A program made the translations under genes and the position numbers. Source: Channa striata (taxonomy: Eukaryota; Chordata; Actinopteri; Anabantiformes; Channidae). From it: a DNA stretch of 64,000 nucleotides. This document shows positions 47,580 through 60,400 of the stretch, piece by piece; within the stretch, counting starts at the first letter, position 1; the number at the start of each line of letters is the position of its first letter. The notes under the pieces were generated by a model that searched no databases, was not told where the DNA came from, and worked only from the letters and a program-made list of their open reading frames with translations. The stretch covers positions 27,206,306 through 27,270,305 of the forward strand of contig CM065168.1 in assembly GCA_033026295.1 (NCBI GenBank), read 5' to 3'.

Positions 47580-50500
47580 AAAACCTAAGAAGTAAATTCA
47601 TTCGAGACAATAAATCTAGTCAACAAAATAAGCCCAATGAATAACACCAACTGGTGATGGTGAAGGATGGTCAAAGGTGCCTCTAATAACGATATCAAAG
47701 ATGACAGCCCAGCCTATTATGAGCTAGTTTTGTCACTAATTATATAAAGCTTATTGTGTGAGACAAAATGGAGCAATTACTTATGAGTCACAGCCTTTTT
47801 TTTTTACAAGATATAACTATCAACTGCACCGCTGCCATTATTTTCTAATGACTGCCTACAGCCTTAAACATTCCTACAGGCAATTATGCAAACAAAACAG
47901 TGTATCTATGAGCTCCATTTGATCATCAGCAGAAAGGCAAAAATAACATAAAAGGAACCATATTTTCTGCCAGAGACAATATAATTGTCATCAGTTTATT
48001 TACTTGGACACACAAAAAGATAATGATAATATTGAGTTAAGATGGATTTAAGTGTCTTTCCATTTAATCAAATCACATGCTGTCATATCATTATATGTTC
48101 TTTATGAGGTAGAGTTTATAGCAAATATGCTTTATCTTATTATTTACCAACAAACAGTGTTACTCTGATTATTCAGATAGTTTCCAACTTTGAGTGAGCC
48201 ACACATCGGATGCATGGGAAGTTATGGTAATAAATCCATACAACATTTGTTTTTTTTAGTTCAAAATTCAATTAATCCACTTTCATTCTGCTCACGTTTT
48301 TCATCAGACATCAATAAATTGACCTGGATGTGACCATTGCTTTACATGTAGAGACTTAGCCAACCGGCTTCATTAAACTCATGTTGAATCTGTCAGTCAA
48401 GGTCGGTCCTTAATTTAATGTTTGAAGCTCTAAAAGTGTCCACATTTATGGGGACATCATGTGACTTGACACCCTTACACCTGTCACAGATGTCAGACTA
48501 AAAAGATTGATTCAACTTTTACTTACTGTGTGTTTGAGCCAGAGACGCTGGGGATTAGCTCAGTAATAAATCATTCTACTATTGACACATTAATTGTTAA
48601 CACTAATTGACTTAATCTGTGATTTTCCAGAAAGCAGCATAAGTGAAAACCTGAGGTATATTTAACCCAGGATCTTTGAGTTGTGCACAAAGGTCACTTA
48701 AGCTCCTTGAGAGTCCATGGTAGTACATTCTGTGAAACCGTTATGCTCTATGGCAGCTTTTTGCAACAAATCAAAGTAGCAGTATAGACCTAGACTTCTG
48801 TTTATCAATTTTCCCTATTTTTGATTTAAGCAAAAAATCACAAATCAGAAAATGAACTGTTGTCCATTTTTTCACTTTGTTTTTTTATGGATATCAATGT
48901 TTTTGTTTGTGTGCTTTTTATCTAAATAAAAAAAAAGAGGATTGCTGCAGAAATACGCGGAGGTGTTTGTTGCAGGAAAACTGCTGAGACTATCTGAGCA
49001 TATACTGTACAGCTTTTCAGCTTGTTTGTTCACTGACTAGATTCAAATCTCCCAGTTTTATTCATCTAGTTAGCTAAATGCATTCAGTTTGCAGCCTGAG
49101 TGTAAATCAGCCCCTAATCAATAACTTAAATGAAAACCAGCAGGGCTCTGAGCCATGCTGAACTAAAAAACACTGTTGTAGCATATTTTTTCAGACAACA
49201 AGCTCAGCTTTGACTAGCCGAGCCATTGCCTTTCTGCTGCACCATCACCTGTTACCCTAAAGACTGGCTCATCGCCATCGCTCCTGGCAAAAACAAGGTG
49301 TCACCTGCACCAGTGGGTGCATTTGATCTGAGCAGAGAAGGGGGTCATTTGATTCAGGGAGACCATTTGAAGCTGAAACTGCATTTGACTCCTGCTCTCA
49401 CTTTCTCTTCATTTGCTCCTCTCGTCCTGTCAGACACTTGGCTGACAAAGGTCCTCATTAGGAGCCTTCTAGGGCCTCACCACGGTCTGTTGCTCTGTCT
49501 TGCCTCTGGGGGTCTGCTCATCATGTCCCACATCATGTCGGCAAATTGTCACTGTAAAAGTCTTCATTTGAGCCTGCGTCGTTCATTTCATTGGTTTAAA
49601 CACAGTGTTATTTATTAACACATGTATGGCCCCGATAAGTTTATTTACATAGAAATCTACATGTTTAATATCTAAAATCGGCTGAAGCAAAGGCTATTGT
49701 GACCGTCGTAGCTGATCAATCCGAAAGCAAAGTGAACCTCTGACCACCCACTGTTGACATGTAAGTCAATATTGTGTCTTTGGAGTACTTTTACAGTGTA
49801 TCCCATTCATCCACCCATCAGGGCGTTCTGCCTTAAAGGTCTGTCCACGTCAGAGACGAGCAGTGTGTCGACGAAGGAATTACAGTCCTAGTCAATGAAC
49901 CTGGAGGGGGTGCATCAATCACAGGCTTATTGAGCAGCATGGTGCGAGCGAAGGCTGTCAAAAGAATATTGGCAACTCTCAGTCTTAATTTCTCAGGCCA
50001 AAATATAAAACAGTATCAGTAGTGGCTTGGTGGTCCATTGTCACGGCACAAAGGTGTGTCACAGTAGTTTCAATGTTTTGAAGTTACTGTACACCTGTAT
50101 CCACAGTATATGCTAAATGAAGCAGTGTTATCATACATTTACTCATGCTGTATGAGCAGAAAATTATTTGTGCTATTAAAAGGCTTTACTCATTTTTTGG
50201 TTTTGTCATGTGTGGAAGATTAACCCATTGTAGCTAATAAGACGATTATGCAAGCTTCACATACCTTACACCTTGAGCTTGTCTCCTCTTGACCAGTTTA
50301 TAGACAGAGAACGAATGTTGGAGGCTGGAAAAGAGTCTGTTTTAGAGTTTCTTAACTTTTCTCCATATGAGCTATATGTGTCCTAAACCTAAAAAAGACT
50401 GCCTTTTCTCTGGGCGTAGGCACTCATTTACATGAAATGGTTGTAAATCTCTGCCCTGTGTATTTCAGGTTGAGTGGCTGTGATGCTGGTGTCAGCAAAT

Positions 50501-52790
50501 GGGAATCCAAATAAATCAATTAACAACTAAACCCTTTCTGGGATGCAGAGTTTGGAGATAAGTTGGTAGATTTGACAGTAGCTTGTGGGGAATTTAAGTC
50601 TTTATTTGACAGTTTCATTAGCAGCGAAGAGGCACACACGAAAAAAGGAGTGATAGAAGAGGCAGGAACATGCAAACGCTGAACTCCTGCCTGGGATGTT
50701 GCTTTTACTGGATTTGGCGTTGAGCTACCAGGGTGCACACTCTGGGGCCATGCTGGACATTTAACTGGATGCTACTTGTGTTTATCCTTGACAGATAAAT
50801 CCCAGGAGTCAGACACTGATTAACGAGGTACAGAACACTGTAAATTTCAATTAGTTATTGTTTCTACTTACAATTTATTTACTCAACGACAAAAACAGTG
50901 TACAGCACCTAGAAATGTACTCATGGTGTAGTCATAACTCAGTATGAGTACTCACAAAGTCATGTCAGGTGAAGTGTACTGTGCGCTGTGTTAAGTTGGG
51001 CCAACTAACGTGACATTTTGTTTAATTTTCAACATCTGAGTTGACAGTTTAACACTTAAACTTAAACTAGTCACTGTGACAGCAGCCCTAACTTACTTGC
51101 AAGTAAAGATTACTAGTATAATTTTAGTTTTCCAAACTTATGACTTTCTACTTTGGAAACATCGTCTTCAGTCGTGGTTTGTTAAACATCATAAATTAAT
51201 GAACATTTCTTCCTATTGTAACCATACTACACTGTACCACAATATAATACTATTATATACTACACTGCTAATGTAGATGTGCACCCACCATCCCAGTCGT
51301 TCCATCTAAAAATGCTTCTTTTCTCAATCAGCTGTAATTATCTGTTGCTCAGTTCAGTCCCATCATAGTGTAAAGTTTTCTTCACACTGTACTGCATAAA
51401 TATGAGATATATTTTACTTGCACTTTCAAAAAATTTACTCCTCCGTCTGTACTTAGCAAATGTCGAGGATAAAACTAATTATGCTTATTTTCTTGCGAAA
51501 TTGCTGATGGTATAGTCACAAATCGAACAATCTCTGTGGTCATAGCTCGACACTCGATTTCTAATTTGAGTCAACGCCGTTTGATGCAATAAGAGTTTTC
51601 CATTCCAAGGCAACATCCAAAAATAAATGAAAACATCTCACAGGAGATAGACTTCAACTGAATGTATAAAAGACCAAATATCATCAAATAACCACGAGCC
51701 TGTTATCACGATCTGATTTGAATCCAACAGAGAGATTTCATGGCTTTTAAATATTAGTATAACTCATTCCAGTCCTATGTCTTCCAGCAGCGTGATTTAA
51801 TATTCTCTACATCTAAAGCTGGCTGATTTGATAAGCTTTCACTCATGAGTAATTCATTTCATTGTTGGAGGACCCTGTGAGGTTGTTGTTTTTTCCTCTT
51901 TCTCTCCATTGCGCTAATTAAAACTAATTGAATTGAATTGATGGTACCAAGTCTCCGAATCTCAGTCCTGCTCATCCCTGAAATGAGACAAATCAAGTGT
52001 GCCGTGTAATCAGACATGAAAAAAGTCAACACGCCGAAGAAGCCATCTCCCTTTTTTGTTGTTATTGTTGTGAGTGTGTTATCACATTTCCATCAAATTC
52101 ACAAATAATAACTTGGCATTAAAGATCAAAGGGAGAGTTGTTTGAACACAAATACATTTGGTTGCCTTAGATGTGACAATGGTTGTTATACCCATAAAAA
52201 GTCCTCTTGGGTGCATTTAGTGTTGGCTTGAAATCAATACTGTGAGACTTAGAGATTGTGTTTGGCAAAGTCGAATTTATAACTGTGTTAGGCGACACTT
52301 AAATACAGTTCTCTTTGCAATGCTGCTATGCAGACTAATACAGACTGTATGGAAAAATGAATGTGCATAACTAGTTAATGTTTAAATAGTGTCAGTAAAG
52401 GCACACTTAATTTTTACACTGCTGTGCTTCTCCTAAAAGTGGGTGTATTGACTCTATGATTAGCGCTAATTTTGCCATTGCGTTAAATGGCTGATATCAG
52501 GGCAAAGGGTTAGCCTCAGAGAGTTCTCGGAATAAACATTTTTAGTCAGATCATTTTTCACACTAATCTCTGACTCAGAATTATAAAACAGAATTCAGAA
52601 CTCAGCTGCCTGGGGTAGCCATTACAAATTAAATGCACATGAAAATATATCCAGGGTGACTGCAGCCAGCTAAAATTATCACTCTGTCAGTTGTGCAGTG
52701 CTAAGTTCTAGAGCTGCACTTTGCAAGTAAACTGAACAGACTGTGCAACGTCTCATTATCCTCAGGTGGGAGCACGATAAAGATACACCA
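47580..52790. other. Long non-coding stretch, no gene seen
   Basis: AT-rich sequence with no recognised gene. A 130-codon frame at 49226-49618 has no family resemblance. Patches with even composition may be conserved non-coding elements. AATTGAATTGAATTG at about 51926-51940 recalls the L2 tail but lacks the preceding L2 3' sequence. Confidence 0.45.
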
Positions 52791-52795
52791 TGGTC

Positions 52796-52803
52796 TACAT
52801 TAT
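52796..52803. repeat. Left duplication of the minus-strand L2
   Basis: TACATTAT recurs at 53483-53490, directly outside the two ends of the L2 copy. Confidence 0.7.
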
Positions 52804-53482
52804 TCAATTCAATTCAATTCAACTTTATTTATATAGCGCCAATTTACAATAAGGTCATCTCAGGGCACTTTACATAATAAAGTCAAGACTATACAAACAT
52901 GTAGAGAAAACCCAACAAATCCCCCTTGAGCAAGCCATAGGCAACAGTGGAGAGGAAAAACTCCCTTTAACGGAAGAAACCTCCAGCAGAACCAGGCTCA
53001 GGGCGGACGGCCATCTGCCTTGACCGGTTGGGCAGAGTGGAAAGTGGGGAGAGAAAAGAACAGAGCAACAAAAGCAACAACAAAACATTGAGCAGGTTAA
53101 TAGGACCAGTAGCTGCACACTGGAGGACACACAGCGCCAAATCTGGGGACACCTGTGGACAGGGAGAGAGAGAGGGGGAAAGACAGGGAGAGAGACGACT
53201 ACGGGACAAAGAAGACGCAGAGTTAATGTCATACAGTGGTGACATTATAGATGTGGGGTGAGGGGAGAGAATGAAGAGAAGAGGAAGTGGCACAGTGCAG
53301 AGTCCCCCAGCATTCTAAGCCTGTAGCAGCATGACTATAACCAACTAAAGCTTTATCAAAAAGGAAGGTTTTGAGCCTAGTCTTAAAAATAGGGAGGGTG
53401 TCTGCTTCCCGAATCTGGACTGGGAGCTGGTTCCACAGGAGAGGAGCTTGATAGCTAAAGGCTCTGCCTCCCATTCTATTTT
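52804..53482 (-). mobile_element. 5'-truncated L2 LINE, 679 bp
   Basis: The reverse-oriented L2 3' end begins with four TTCAA units and CTTTATTTATATAGCGCCAA, and extends through the 3' untranslated part into the end of ORF2. An 8-bp perfect duplication (TACATTAT) flanks it, fixing the insertion and showing 5' truncation typical of incomplete reverse transcription. It is less diverged than the L2 at 11.3-15.9 kb, as the coding end remains readable. Confidence 0.9.
53301..53474 (-). pseudogene. C-terminal fragment of L2 ORF2
   Basis: On the minus strand the text MGGRAFSYQAPLLWNQLPVQ, then IREADTLPIFKTRLKTFLFD and KALVGYSHAA, matches the C-terminus of L2 ORF2 seen out of frame at about 15270-15420. 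Everything upstream, including the RT domain, is missing through 5' truncation. The end of the native coding part is only approximate. Confidence 0.85.
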
Positions 53483-53494
53483 ACATTATCTACC

Positions 53495-56400
53495 ATGCCA
53501 TTTCATTTTGATAGAAGTCCCTACCAGTGTACACACACGAGGAGCTAAGGAGGAGGCTGGGGTTGTCATGAAAGAAAACAAAGCTTTTTCCTGTGATCAC
53601 TGTTCTCCAGAGCCAACTGAGGACGAAACTCTAGCTTCAAACAGTAGGACCTAATAATGCTGGACACGGACTGGATATGTTCACAGATGAGAGTGAATCT
53701 AGCTATGTTACCATCACTAATGAATTTGCTGCACTCATTAACATGGCTGTCCTGGAGACTGGGCTTCGATTATGTACTTCAGAGGTGGCATGTGGACTAT
53801 CCATATGGTAAGATGCAACCATCGCATTCATTAAAGGATTTATGGTCCACATGCTGTTAGTTGTGCACCAGCACCTGATTATGTATTTTCACACGAGTAA
53901 ATAAAGTGATCTTGTCCGAGGGATATGTATCATCATGCAGTTAGCTGTAATGGCTGCCCAACAAGGCTACATCATGCATTTGGTTTTGTTGTGACTTAGA
54001 GACAAGAACAATAATTTGACTGAAATCATGTTCATTCTAAATACTGTCAGAAGTTGCCCGATACTGACCATTTGATTTCTCATTTCTCAGGATCATTGCA
54101 ACACAGGCATTAATATCACAATTGGCACTAACCATAGGAGGAATAAAAACACTACAGCTGTCCTCTATGTTGAATTTCTGCTTGCAGAAATGTGATTATT
54201 ACTTCTGTTTTACTTCTGTTTACCAGTATCTTCTTGTGTGAAAGGACAGTGCATGGGCTCTTCTTTTGGAAATGAACTGTATGAGCAATGCTAATAAGTT
54301 ATGTCACAGGACACATGTGACTATTCTATGACTATTCTATTATTTCACTAGGTTTCTGCTACAATTCAGAGGAAAAATTGTAGTTTTACTCTGTTAAATT
54401 TATTTTACAGCTCTAGTTACTGGTTACTTTTGCAGATGTAGAATTTTAATTCAAAATCAAATGTATGATTATTGATTAACCACCTATTAATACCTAAATT
54501 GGTTTAACTCTGCACAAAATCTACCAGCTGTGCCATTTTCCTTCCAAACCAAGTTGCTAGAGAGTTTTGACTTAAGTTGCAAGTACTTACCACGACTTTA
54601 GACATAATTTTGACCTTCAAGAGTTTTTCAAATTAATTTGGACTTATATATTCCTATTATCAACAGCATCAAACTACTAAAAATATGTTGCTTATTAAGA
54701 CAGAGGAGTACTTGTGCTTCTGTACTTAAGTGATTTTTAAACATGTGTGTTTGTTCTTCATCTTTCTTAAAGAATTCAAAGCTGCATTTCTCCCTGTAAC
54801 TAATTGTTTTTAGGCAAATATTTTTAGGCAAAAATTTGCACCTTTACCTGAGTATTTGTGTATTTCTGTCTTTTGCCTTAAGGGGATATAGGAGGTCCGC
54901 TTACGGTTTCCAGGTTCTAACTAAAAAACACGTATTTGTTACTATTCATAGTAAAAAGTGGCTTGGATGGCCACAAACAACATATATATTATGTTGTCAG
55001 CACAGTTAATCAAATGGATTGAATCCCATCCTCAGTCAAGAAGGTGAGCTTAATGCCTCAATCTACTACTCACGTACATCCAATTAGAACATTTACTGGA
55101 CAAGCTCATAGGCTGACAGGATAAAGTAATGGTCACCATGGTGGGATTCGGGGAAGGAGTGCTTACACATCAGTGTACTTACTGTAAAGTGAAAGTGTTG
55201 ATGCTATGGGGAGAAGCATAAAAGCCCCCGTTCACATCATTAACTAGTAAGGCAAGGCTTGTGGCTCGGCACCACTTGTCATGAAAATTGATCTATTTCC
55301 ATTGTGTGCAGTACGAATGTTGATTAATGGACAACAAACGCTAGAGAAACGGCTGATACCCTGAAGAGAAATGAGAGTTTAATATTTCACTTACAAATCT
55401 GCGTTGTTGGCCTCTCAGGCAAATTTGATGACTGTCCACCTAAGAAAAATGACGGCATCAGTCATTTTACAAAATGCCCATCACCAACATATGTTTATGT
55501 TTGAGTCCTCTAGCGACTGCAGGAATTAGGGTTAGATGCAAAGTGAAGGAGAAAACAGTGTGATGTTGTTATACAGTCCCAGCGTTCACTGAGGGAGGAT
55601 GCGCTGTTGAACTTGGGCAGCAAGATGTTGGACTGAAGGGCAGAGACACGGCAAACTGACTTCAAAGAAGTAGCTGGGATGAAGTGCGACTGCTGTGTCG
55701 CCGCAGGTCACCTTTGTCAAAAAAGTGGCACTTGAACCCACACCACAACGGCCAGAGCCAACAAGTGCACCTACTTGAAAGGGTGGAGAAGTGGAACTCT
55801 GGATACACAGTAAACAATGCAGTGTTAAGTCACTATTTTCACACCACCGTCTTTCATCACAGATGGTTCATAACCACCTTAACATGCTGAGTCGGTCGAA
55901 AAGCCGAGAGGGTGAGAGCTACACTGCAAAAAGCAGTCAGACCACTGGCCAACACAAGGATGGCTGAGCTTTCTGTGATGTTCCACAGAAAACAAATATT
56001 GAATTCACATCTATTATGTATTCAGTAAAACTGGAAATGGGAAAAAAAATCTGCTCTCGTGGAGTTGTAAGTAAAAATAAGGAGAGAGCAGAAATATTAT
56101 TTTATGAAGAGGAGAAAAGGTGTATGCGAGCTGAATGTTTTATAAACACAGTAAGGTAAAAACAGACATTTTCATTGGTGTTCAGTAATGGGAAAATATG
56201 CAAATGGTATTTTATGATGACAGAGAGCACATTAAGTTTAACGCAATGAGAGGAAGATTGTAGATTTAAGTTAAGAGGGAACAAAGCAAATGGTTTTGTC
56301 AAACTAATGAACTGTCTTTTAAACACAAATTGTGTTACATAAAAGTTTACAATGATCAATACTGGTCTTTGTTCAGCTCCTGCTGGTGAGCACTTCACTT

Positions 56401-57420
56401 CTCCACGAGCCCTCTGCCTCTTCATCACATTTATGACCCTGGTAGATGGTGAAGCCATAGAGAAGCTGCAAGTGCAAAACTGTTGCCTGGGCACAGGCAG
56501 ACAGCGGCTGTAAATCCACCAACACGTCTGTCAGCTACATGTTTACTGAAGTTTTGATGGATTTTCAGACGGTACAAGATTTCAAGAATAGCAGGAGCAG
56601 TGATGAGAATGACACATTTCACCAAAGCAAATAGTACTGTGCCGAACAATCACCTGGATTAGCCTAAGGTTAGCACGTCAAAGCAGCACTTTATTCTGTT
56701 ACTTTTTGTCACCATCTAAACTGCCTACGAGATATGAATGTGTGGTGTTGAAGGGCACTGTGGGAGAACTGTGTGATCAGCACGGAAAAACAGCATACTC
56801 TGTTCCCTAAAGGCCTAGTCATGATTAGATGATCAGGCATGATGGCTCCAAACATATTTACCCCACAAAGCCCTATGGACATGGTGTGTATGGCTTTGTG
56901 TGTGTGTTTGCCACTTTGTAAAAAAGTTGGATACAAAGTCACACAGTTGAGGAACATCCGTCTATTTGCATGGAAACAGTATGTCACTATTTTTACCTCC
57001 GTTCACAACAAGAATTGAATCAGAGACAGGCCCGAATGCTGAATGCACAAATCCATGTGTGTGGTGCATTAATGAGTGTATCCCCCGTCCCTGAGTGCGC
57101 TGCTTCCCACAGCATGTACACAGATCTACATCAGGGGGTACTGTTTTCCTGGGGGCCCCTCCAGGGATCACTGCTGCCAGTGAACAGAGCTGGGCAGCCA
57201 TGTGTTGTGTTTGATAGGTGGGGGGCAAAGTTGCGTGCACGAAGTGTTGCTATCTCTGTCATTATGCTTGGCTGCTGATGGGAGACACACTTTACACACA
57301 GTGTGAGGGTAAGCAATTATTCCCTCGTTCAGCTTTTTTCCCCCTGAGATGAAGATTGCCTGCCGATGGTGAACAATGCGGCTTTTGTACTGCACTATCA
57401 ATGCTGAAAAAGGCAGCGCA
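53495..57420. other. Long non-coding stretch, no gene seen
   Basis: AT-rich, with only short frames. A mixed-composition patch at about 56360-57320 could be conserved non-coding DNA. No repeats were recognised. Confidence 0.45.
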
Positions 57421-57426
57421 GAGCTA

Positions 57427-57453
57427 CCCCCCAACCCCCCAACCCCCAACCCC
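57427..57453 (-). other. G-quadruplex-capable tract
   Basis: The plus strand carries four runs of four to six C separated by AA; the minus strand therefore reads GGGG-TT-GGGGG-TT-GGGGGG-TT-GGGGGG. This meets the four-run G-quadruplex pattern with very short loops. It resembles ciliate-type telomere repeats only by coincidence of composition. Confidence 0.8.
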
Positions 57454-57459
57454 TCCTCT

Positions 57460-59440
57460 GTAAGGCAGCTTGTGCACATTTATTAATGTTTGCATGTGTG
57501 TGCAACTGTGTGTGTGCGCACGCTCATTTCTTACATGTGCTTGTTGTGTTGGTCTAGTTTGACCCCTCGCGCTTTTAGCTTTCAATCTTCTATGTGCTGT
57601 TGTTTTCAAAAGTTTAGAATAGGTTGAGATCAGGGCTGGTTAAAGAGTGACCACCCTAAAGGAGGTAAATGTGAGAGTTAAATCTCAACCTCTGATGATT
57701 ATTTGTTTTCCTCCCGTCACCAACCATGTGCTGAGCTGGGCTTAATACCTCATTCAACCACAAGTGTGTTGAATGCAGAGATGAAAGTGGAAGTAGAATT
57801 GATCTTGTCATCAAACTCTCAGTTACAGCAAAAGTAGCAAATTTCCCAAACTGAGTGAAGGAGACTTTTAGACATCAGAGTGCGGTTTAGGATTTAAAAG
57901 GCTGATGTGACTGGGTTTTTCCGATAATAAAAATCTGTCCAATAAATCAGACTCATTTGATTAACTGTTCATTTTTTAGTTAATAATTGACACATTAAAA
58001 AAAATGTCAAATTAAATAAAATGATTGTTACTGAAAATGAGCAATGATCATCAGAATCAGATTTAGTAAACAGTGATTCTGTGGAAGAAGGAGTGTATGA
58101 TTTATCCTTGTTGCCATCAGAGCAGAAAGAAAAGTCATTTTGTCACCAGTTACCAGTGAGTACTGTAAGAGTAATGGCACCCATTGGTAACGTAAACAAT
58201 GAGTCTGTGGGCAGAGATTAGGCAGTTACATTGTTTTTTCTTTCTAAAACATCTGTCCATGAAAGCACCCACACTGACACAAAAGTAGCATCTGTTAGCG
58301 ACCGGGATACAGGCCTTCGCTGGTTTTCCACCGAGTGTGTTCAGTGGCTCTTAATAGTGAGCCAGCAAACCGGCAGTGACCAAATGCTGCACCCGTGTCT
58401 CGCCTGTGCCCAACATCACCTTGTTTTTGTGATTTCAATTGTGCTTATGCTTGGTGAAGACATGAGAAATGAGCCTTACAAGTCTACAGAGCCGTCTGTC
58501 CATGTGTGCATGTGTTTGTGAGCTCTGTGAGAGAAATGAAGACAGCCGCCTTTACTCTTGATTGCAAGTAGTCCCTTCCATCACTTGCTCAGTGTTCATC
58601 ACCCTCTTTTTCTTTCTTTCTCTCTCCAGGTCATCTCTCACTTAATCTCCCATTCTCGCTCTCCACCTTCAATTCAGTTTAATTGGCTTGGCTGGCATGG
58701 AAAGTATGCATTTATGTCAGCCAGGCATCTGCAGGGGTAACTGATGGTGTAATAACCATAGGGAAACAATGCTCTCAAACAGGAGGGAGTAGGTATCGCT
58801 ATTGAACCATTAAATAAGGGAACGCTCAATGCTCCGTGTGACTTTCCAGGAGGGAAATGACTGCCTTTTTCCTCCAAATGACTCTAGTCTCTGCAGCAGG
58901 ACTAGCCTGGATAAAACTGTATAACAATGAAGTCTTCTCCTTTAATTTGTGAGGTTTTACCATTAAACGCTACAAATATCCAGTTATGATGAAGGATGAG
59001 TATGTGTGGATATACAACATCCATGACTGCAGCCGATGTATGGAGGATGGCTCCATTTTGACTAAGCTAAGTGATGCGTGGGTGCAAATCCTATGTTTTC
59101 GCCACTGGAGCTGGTCTTGAAAACGAAGGTGTGTTTACATGATGAATAGTTGTATTGCCCCAGCAAAGAGACAGTCAGGCTGGGTTAGTGCAACATTTAA
59201 CTTTGAGCTAAATGGAGGACTGTGCTGTCTGCCATCCTCCAGTTAAAACATTTTAGAGCAGCTGACAGCACAAAGGGTCATTACTAACAGGAGACAAGGT
59301 AAAGCCAACATTCAATGGATTTGTGAATTCAAATGTTTTGAAATTTAAGAAGAGTAATAAAATATCTATCTAAACACAGTATGCTCTGGATGCAGCTCCA
59401 TTATTTCTAAAAATCCCAGATAAGGTCGACATACTGTCTT
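57460..59440. other. Non-coding stretch, no gene seen
   Basis: No coding signal recognised. Even-composition patches at about 58200-58520 and 58660-58900 may be conserved non-coding elements. Confidence 0.45.
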
Positions 59441-59449
59441 TAAAGGGGG

Positions 59450-60399
59450 ACAATTTGGTAATGTGGCTACTCACCACACAGGTGGGCACCAAGCCAAGAT
59501 CACTCACAGATGCAACACAGAATCCTCAATGAGGTAAAAAGAATCCTGGAGGATGAGCAGTACTGGGACGATTTACTGCAATTGGTTCATGTGCATGAGT
59601 CAGACGTACACAAAACATTGAACAGGCATCCATGGCAGGACACCATAGAAGAAACCCTCGCTGTCCAAAAATAACATTCCAGCACACCTGAAGTCCATTT
59701 TGGCACTGCACAACTTCTGGGAAAGTGTCTTGTGAACAGGTGAAGTGAAGGTAGAATTGTTTTGGGAGGAGCACACAGCACTGTGCAGGAGAGGAGGGAT
59801 CTTGATTCAGTGCTGCTTTGCTGCCACTGGACCCGGACCACTTGCCATTGTGGAGGGAAAAATTAATTCCCAAGTTGATCATGGTGTCCTACAGGATAAT
59901 ATCAGGGTGGCTGCCTACAAGCTTAAGGTGGGTGATGCAGCAGGACAATGAGCCCAAACACTGAAGTAAATCTATTCCAGAAAGAATTCAGAGACACAAA
60001 TCGAGCTTTTGGAGTGGCCTCATCAAAGCTCAGACCTTCGCCCAACAGAGATGCTGTAGAATGACATCAGGAGAACTGTTTACACTGCCCATCCTAAGAC
60101 TTTGGCTGAGCTGAAGCAGTTCTGTGAAAAGAATGGTCCAAAATTCCTCCTGAATGTTGTGCAGGTCTAATCCACAGCTCGAGGAAGTACCTGCTTGCGG
60201 TTACAGCTGCCAAAGGTTGTCCAACAATTTAATAAAACCCTGTTGCAATTACATTTTCAAATGTGTGTTTATAACATACATGAAAGATAATGAATTGATA
60301 ATATTTGTGACTTTGGTAAAGATCAGATGGCAGTTGATGATTTGTGCAGAAAACATGGAAACTGCAAACAGTGCCAGTACTTTTTCATGTGACTGTAGT
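59450..60399 (+). mobile_element. Degenerate Tc1-like transposon
   Basis: Most of a Tc1/mariner element lies here. AAGATCACTCACAGATGCAA then CACAGAATCCTCAATGAGGT (about 59497-59535) starts the transposase. CATCCATGGCAGGACACCAT (about 59627) and GTGCTGCTTTGCTGCCACTG (about 59809) follow. GTGGGTGATGCAGCAGGACA (about 59929) then precedes the 'QQDNDPKH' Asp block, and AAAATTCCTCCTGAATGTTG (about 60140) marks the C-terminus. The 3' part ends ACTTTTTCATGTGACTGTAG|TA at 60399, consistent with a Tc1 inverted repeat next to a TA target. The matching left repeat was not found. Many stops and frameshifts mean there is no functional transposase. It is a different Tc1 family from the relic at 21.9 kb. Confidence 0.8.
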
Positions 60400-60400
60400 A

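Noticed and set aside
49226..49618. 130-codon plus-strand frame
   Set aside because: No recognisable motif; the region reads more like conserved non-coding DNA than like codons, with no exon-like borders.
51920..51945. AATTGAATTGAATTG as a fifth L2 tail
   Set aside because: Only the pentamer repeat is shared; the GGCGCTATATAAATAAAG block that precedes real L2 tails is not present in recognisable form.
57427..57453. Interstitial telomere repeat
   Set aside because: The unit is GGGGTT-like with variable run length, not the vertebrate TTAGGG, and it is only about 27 bases.
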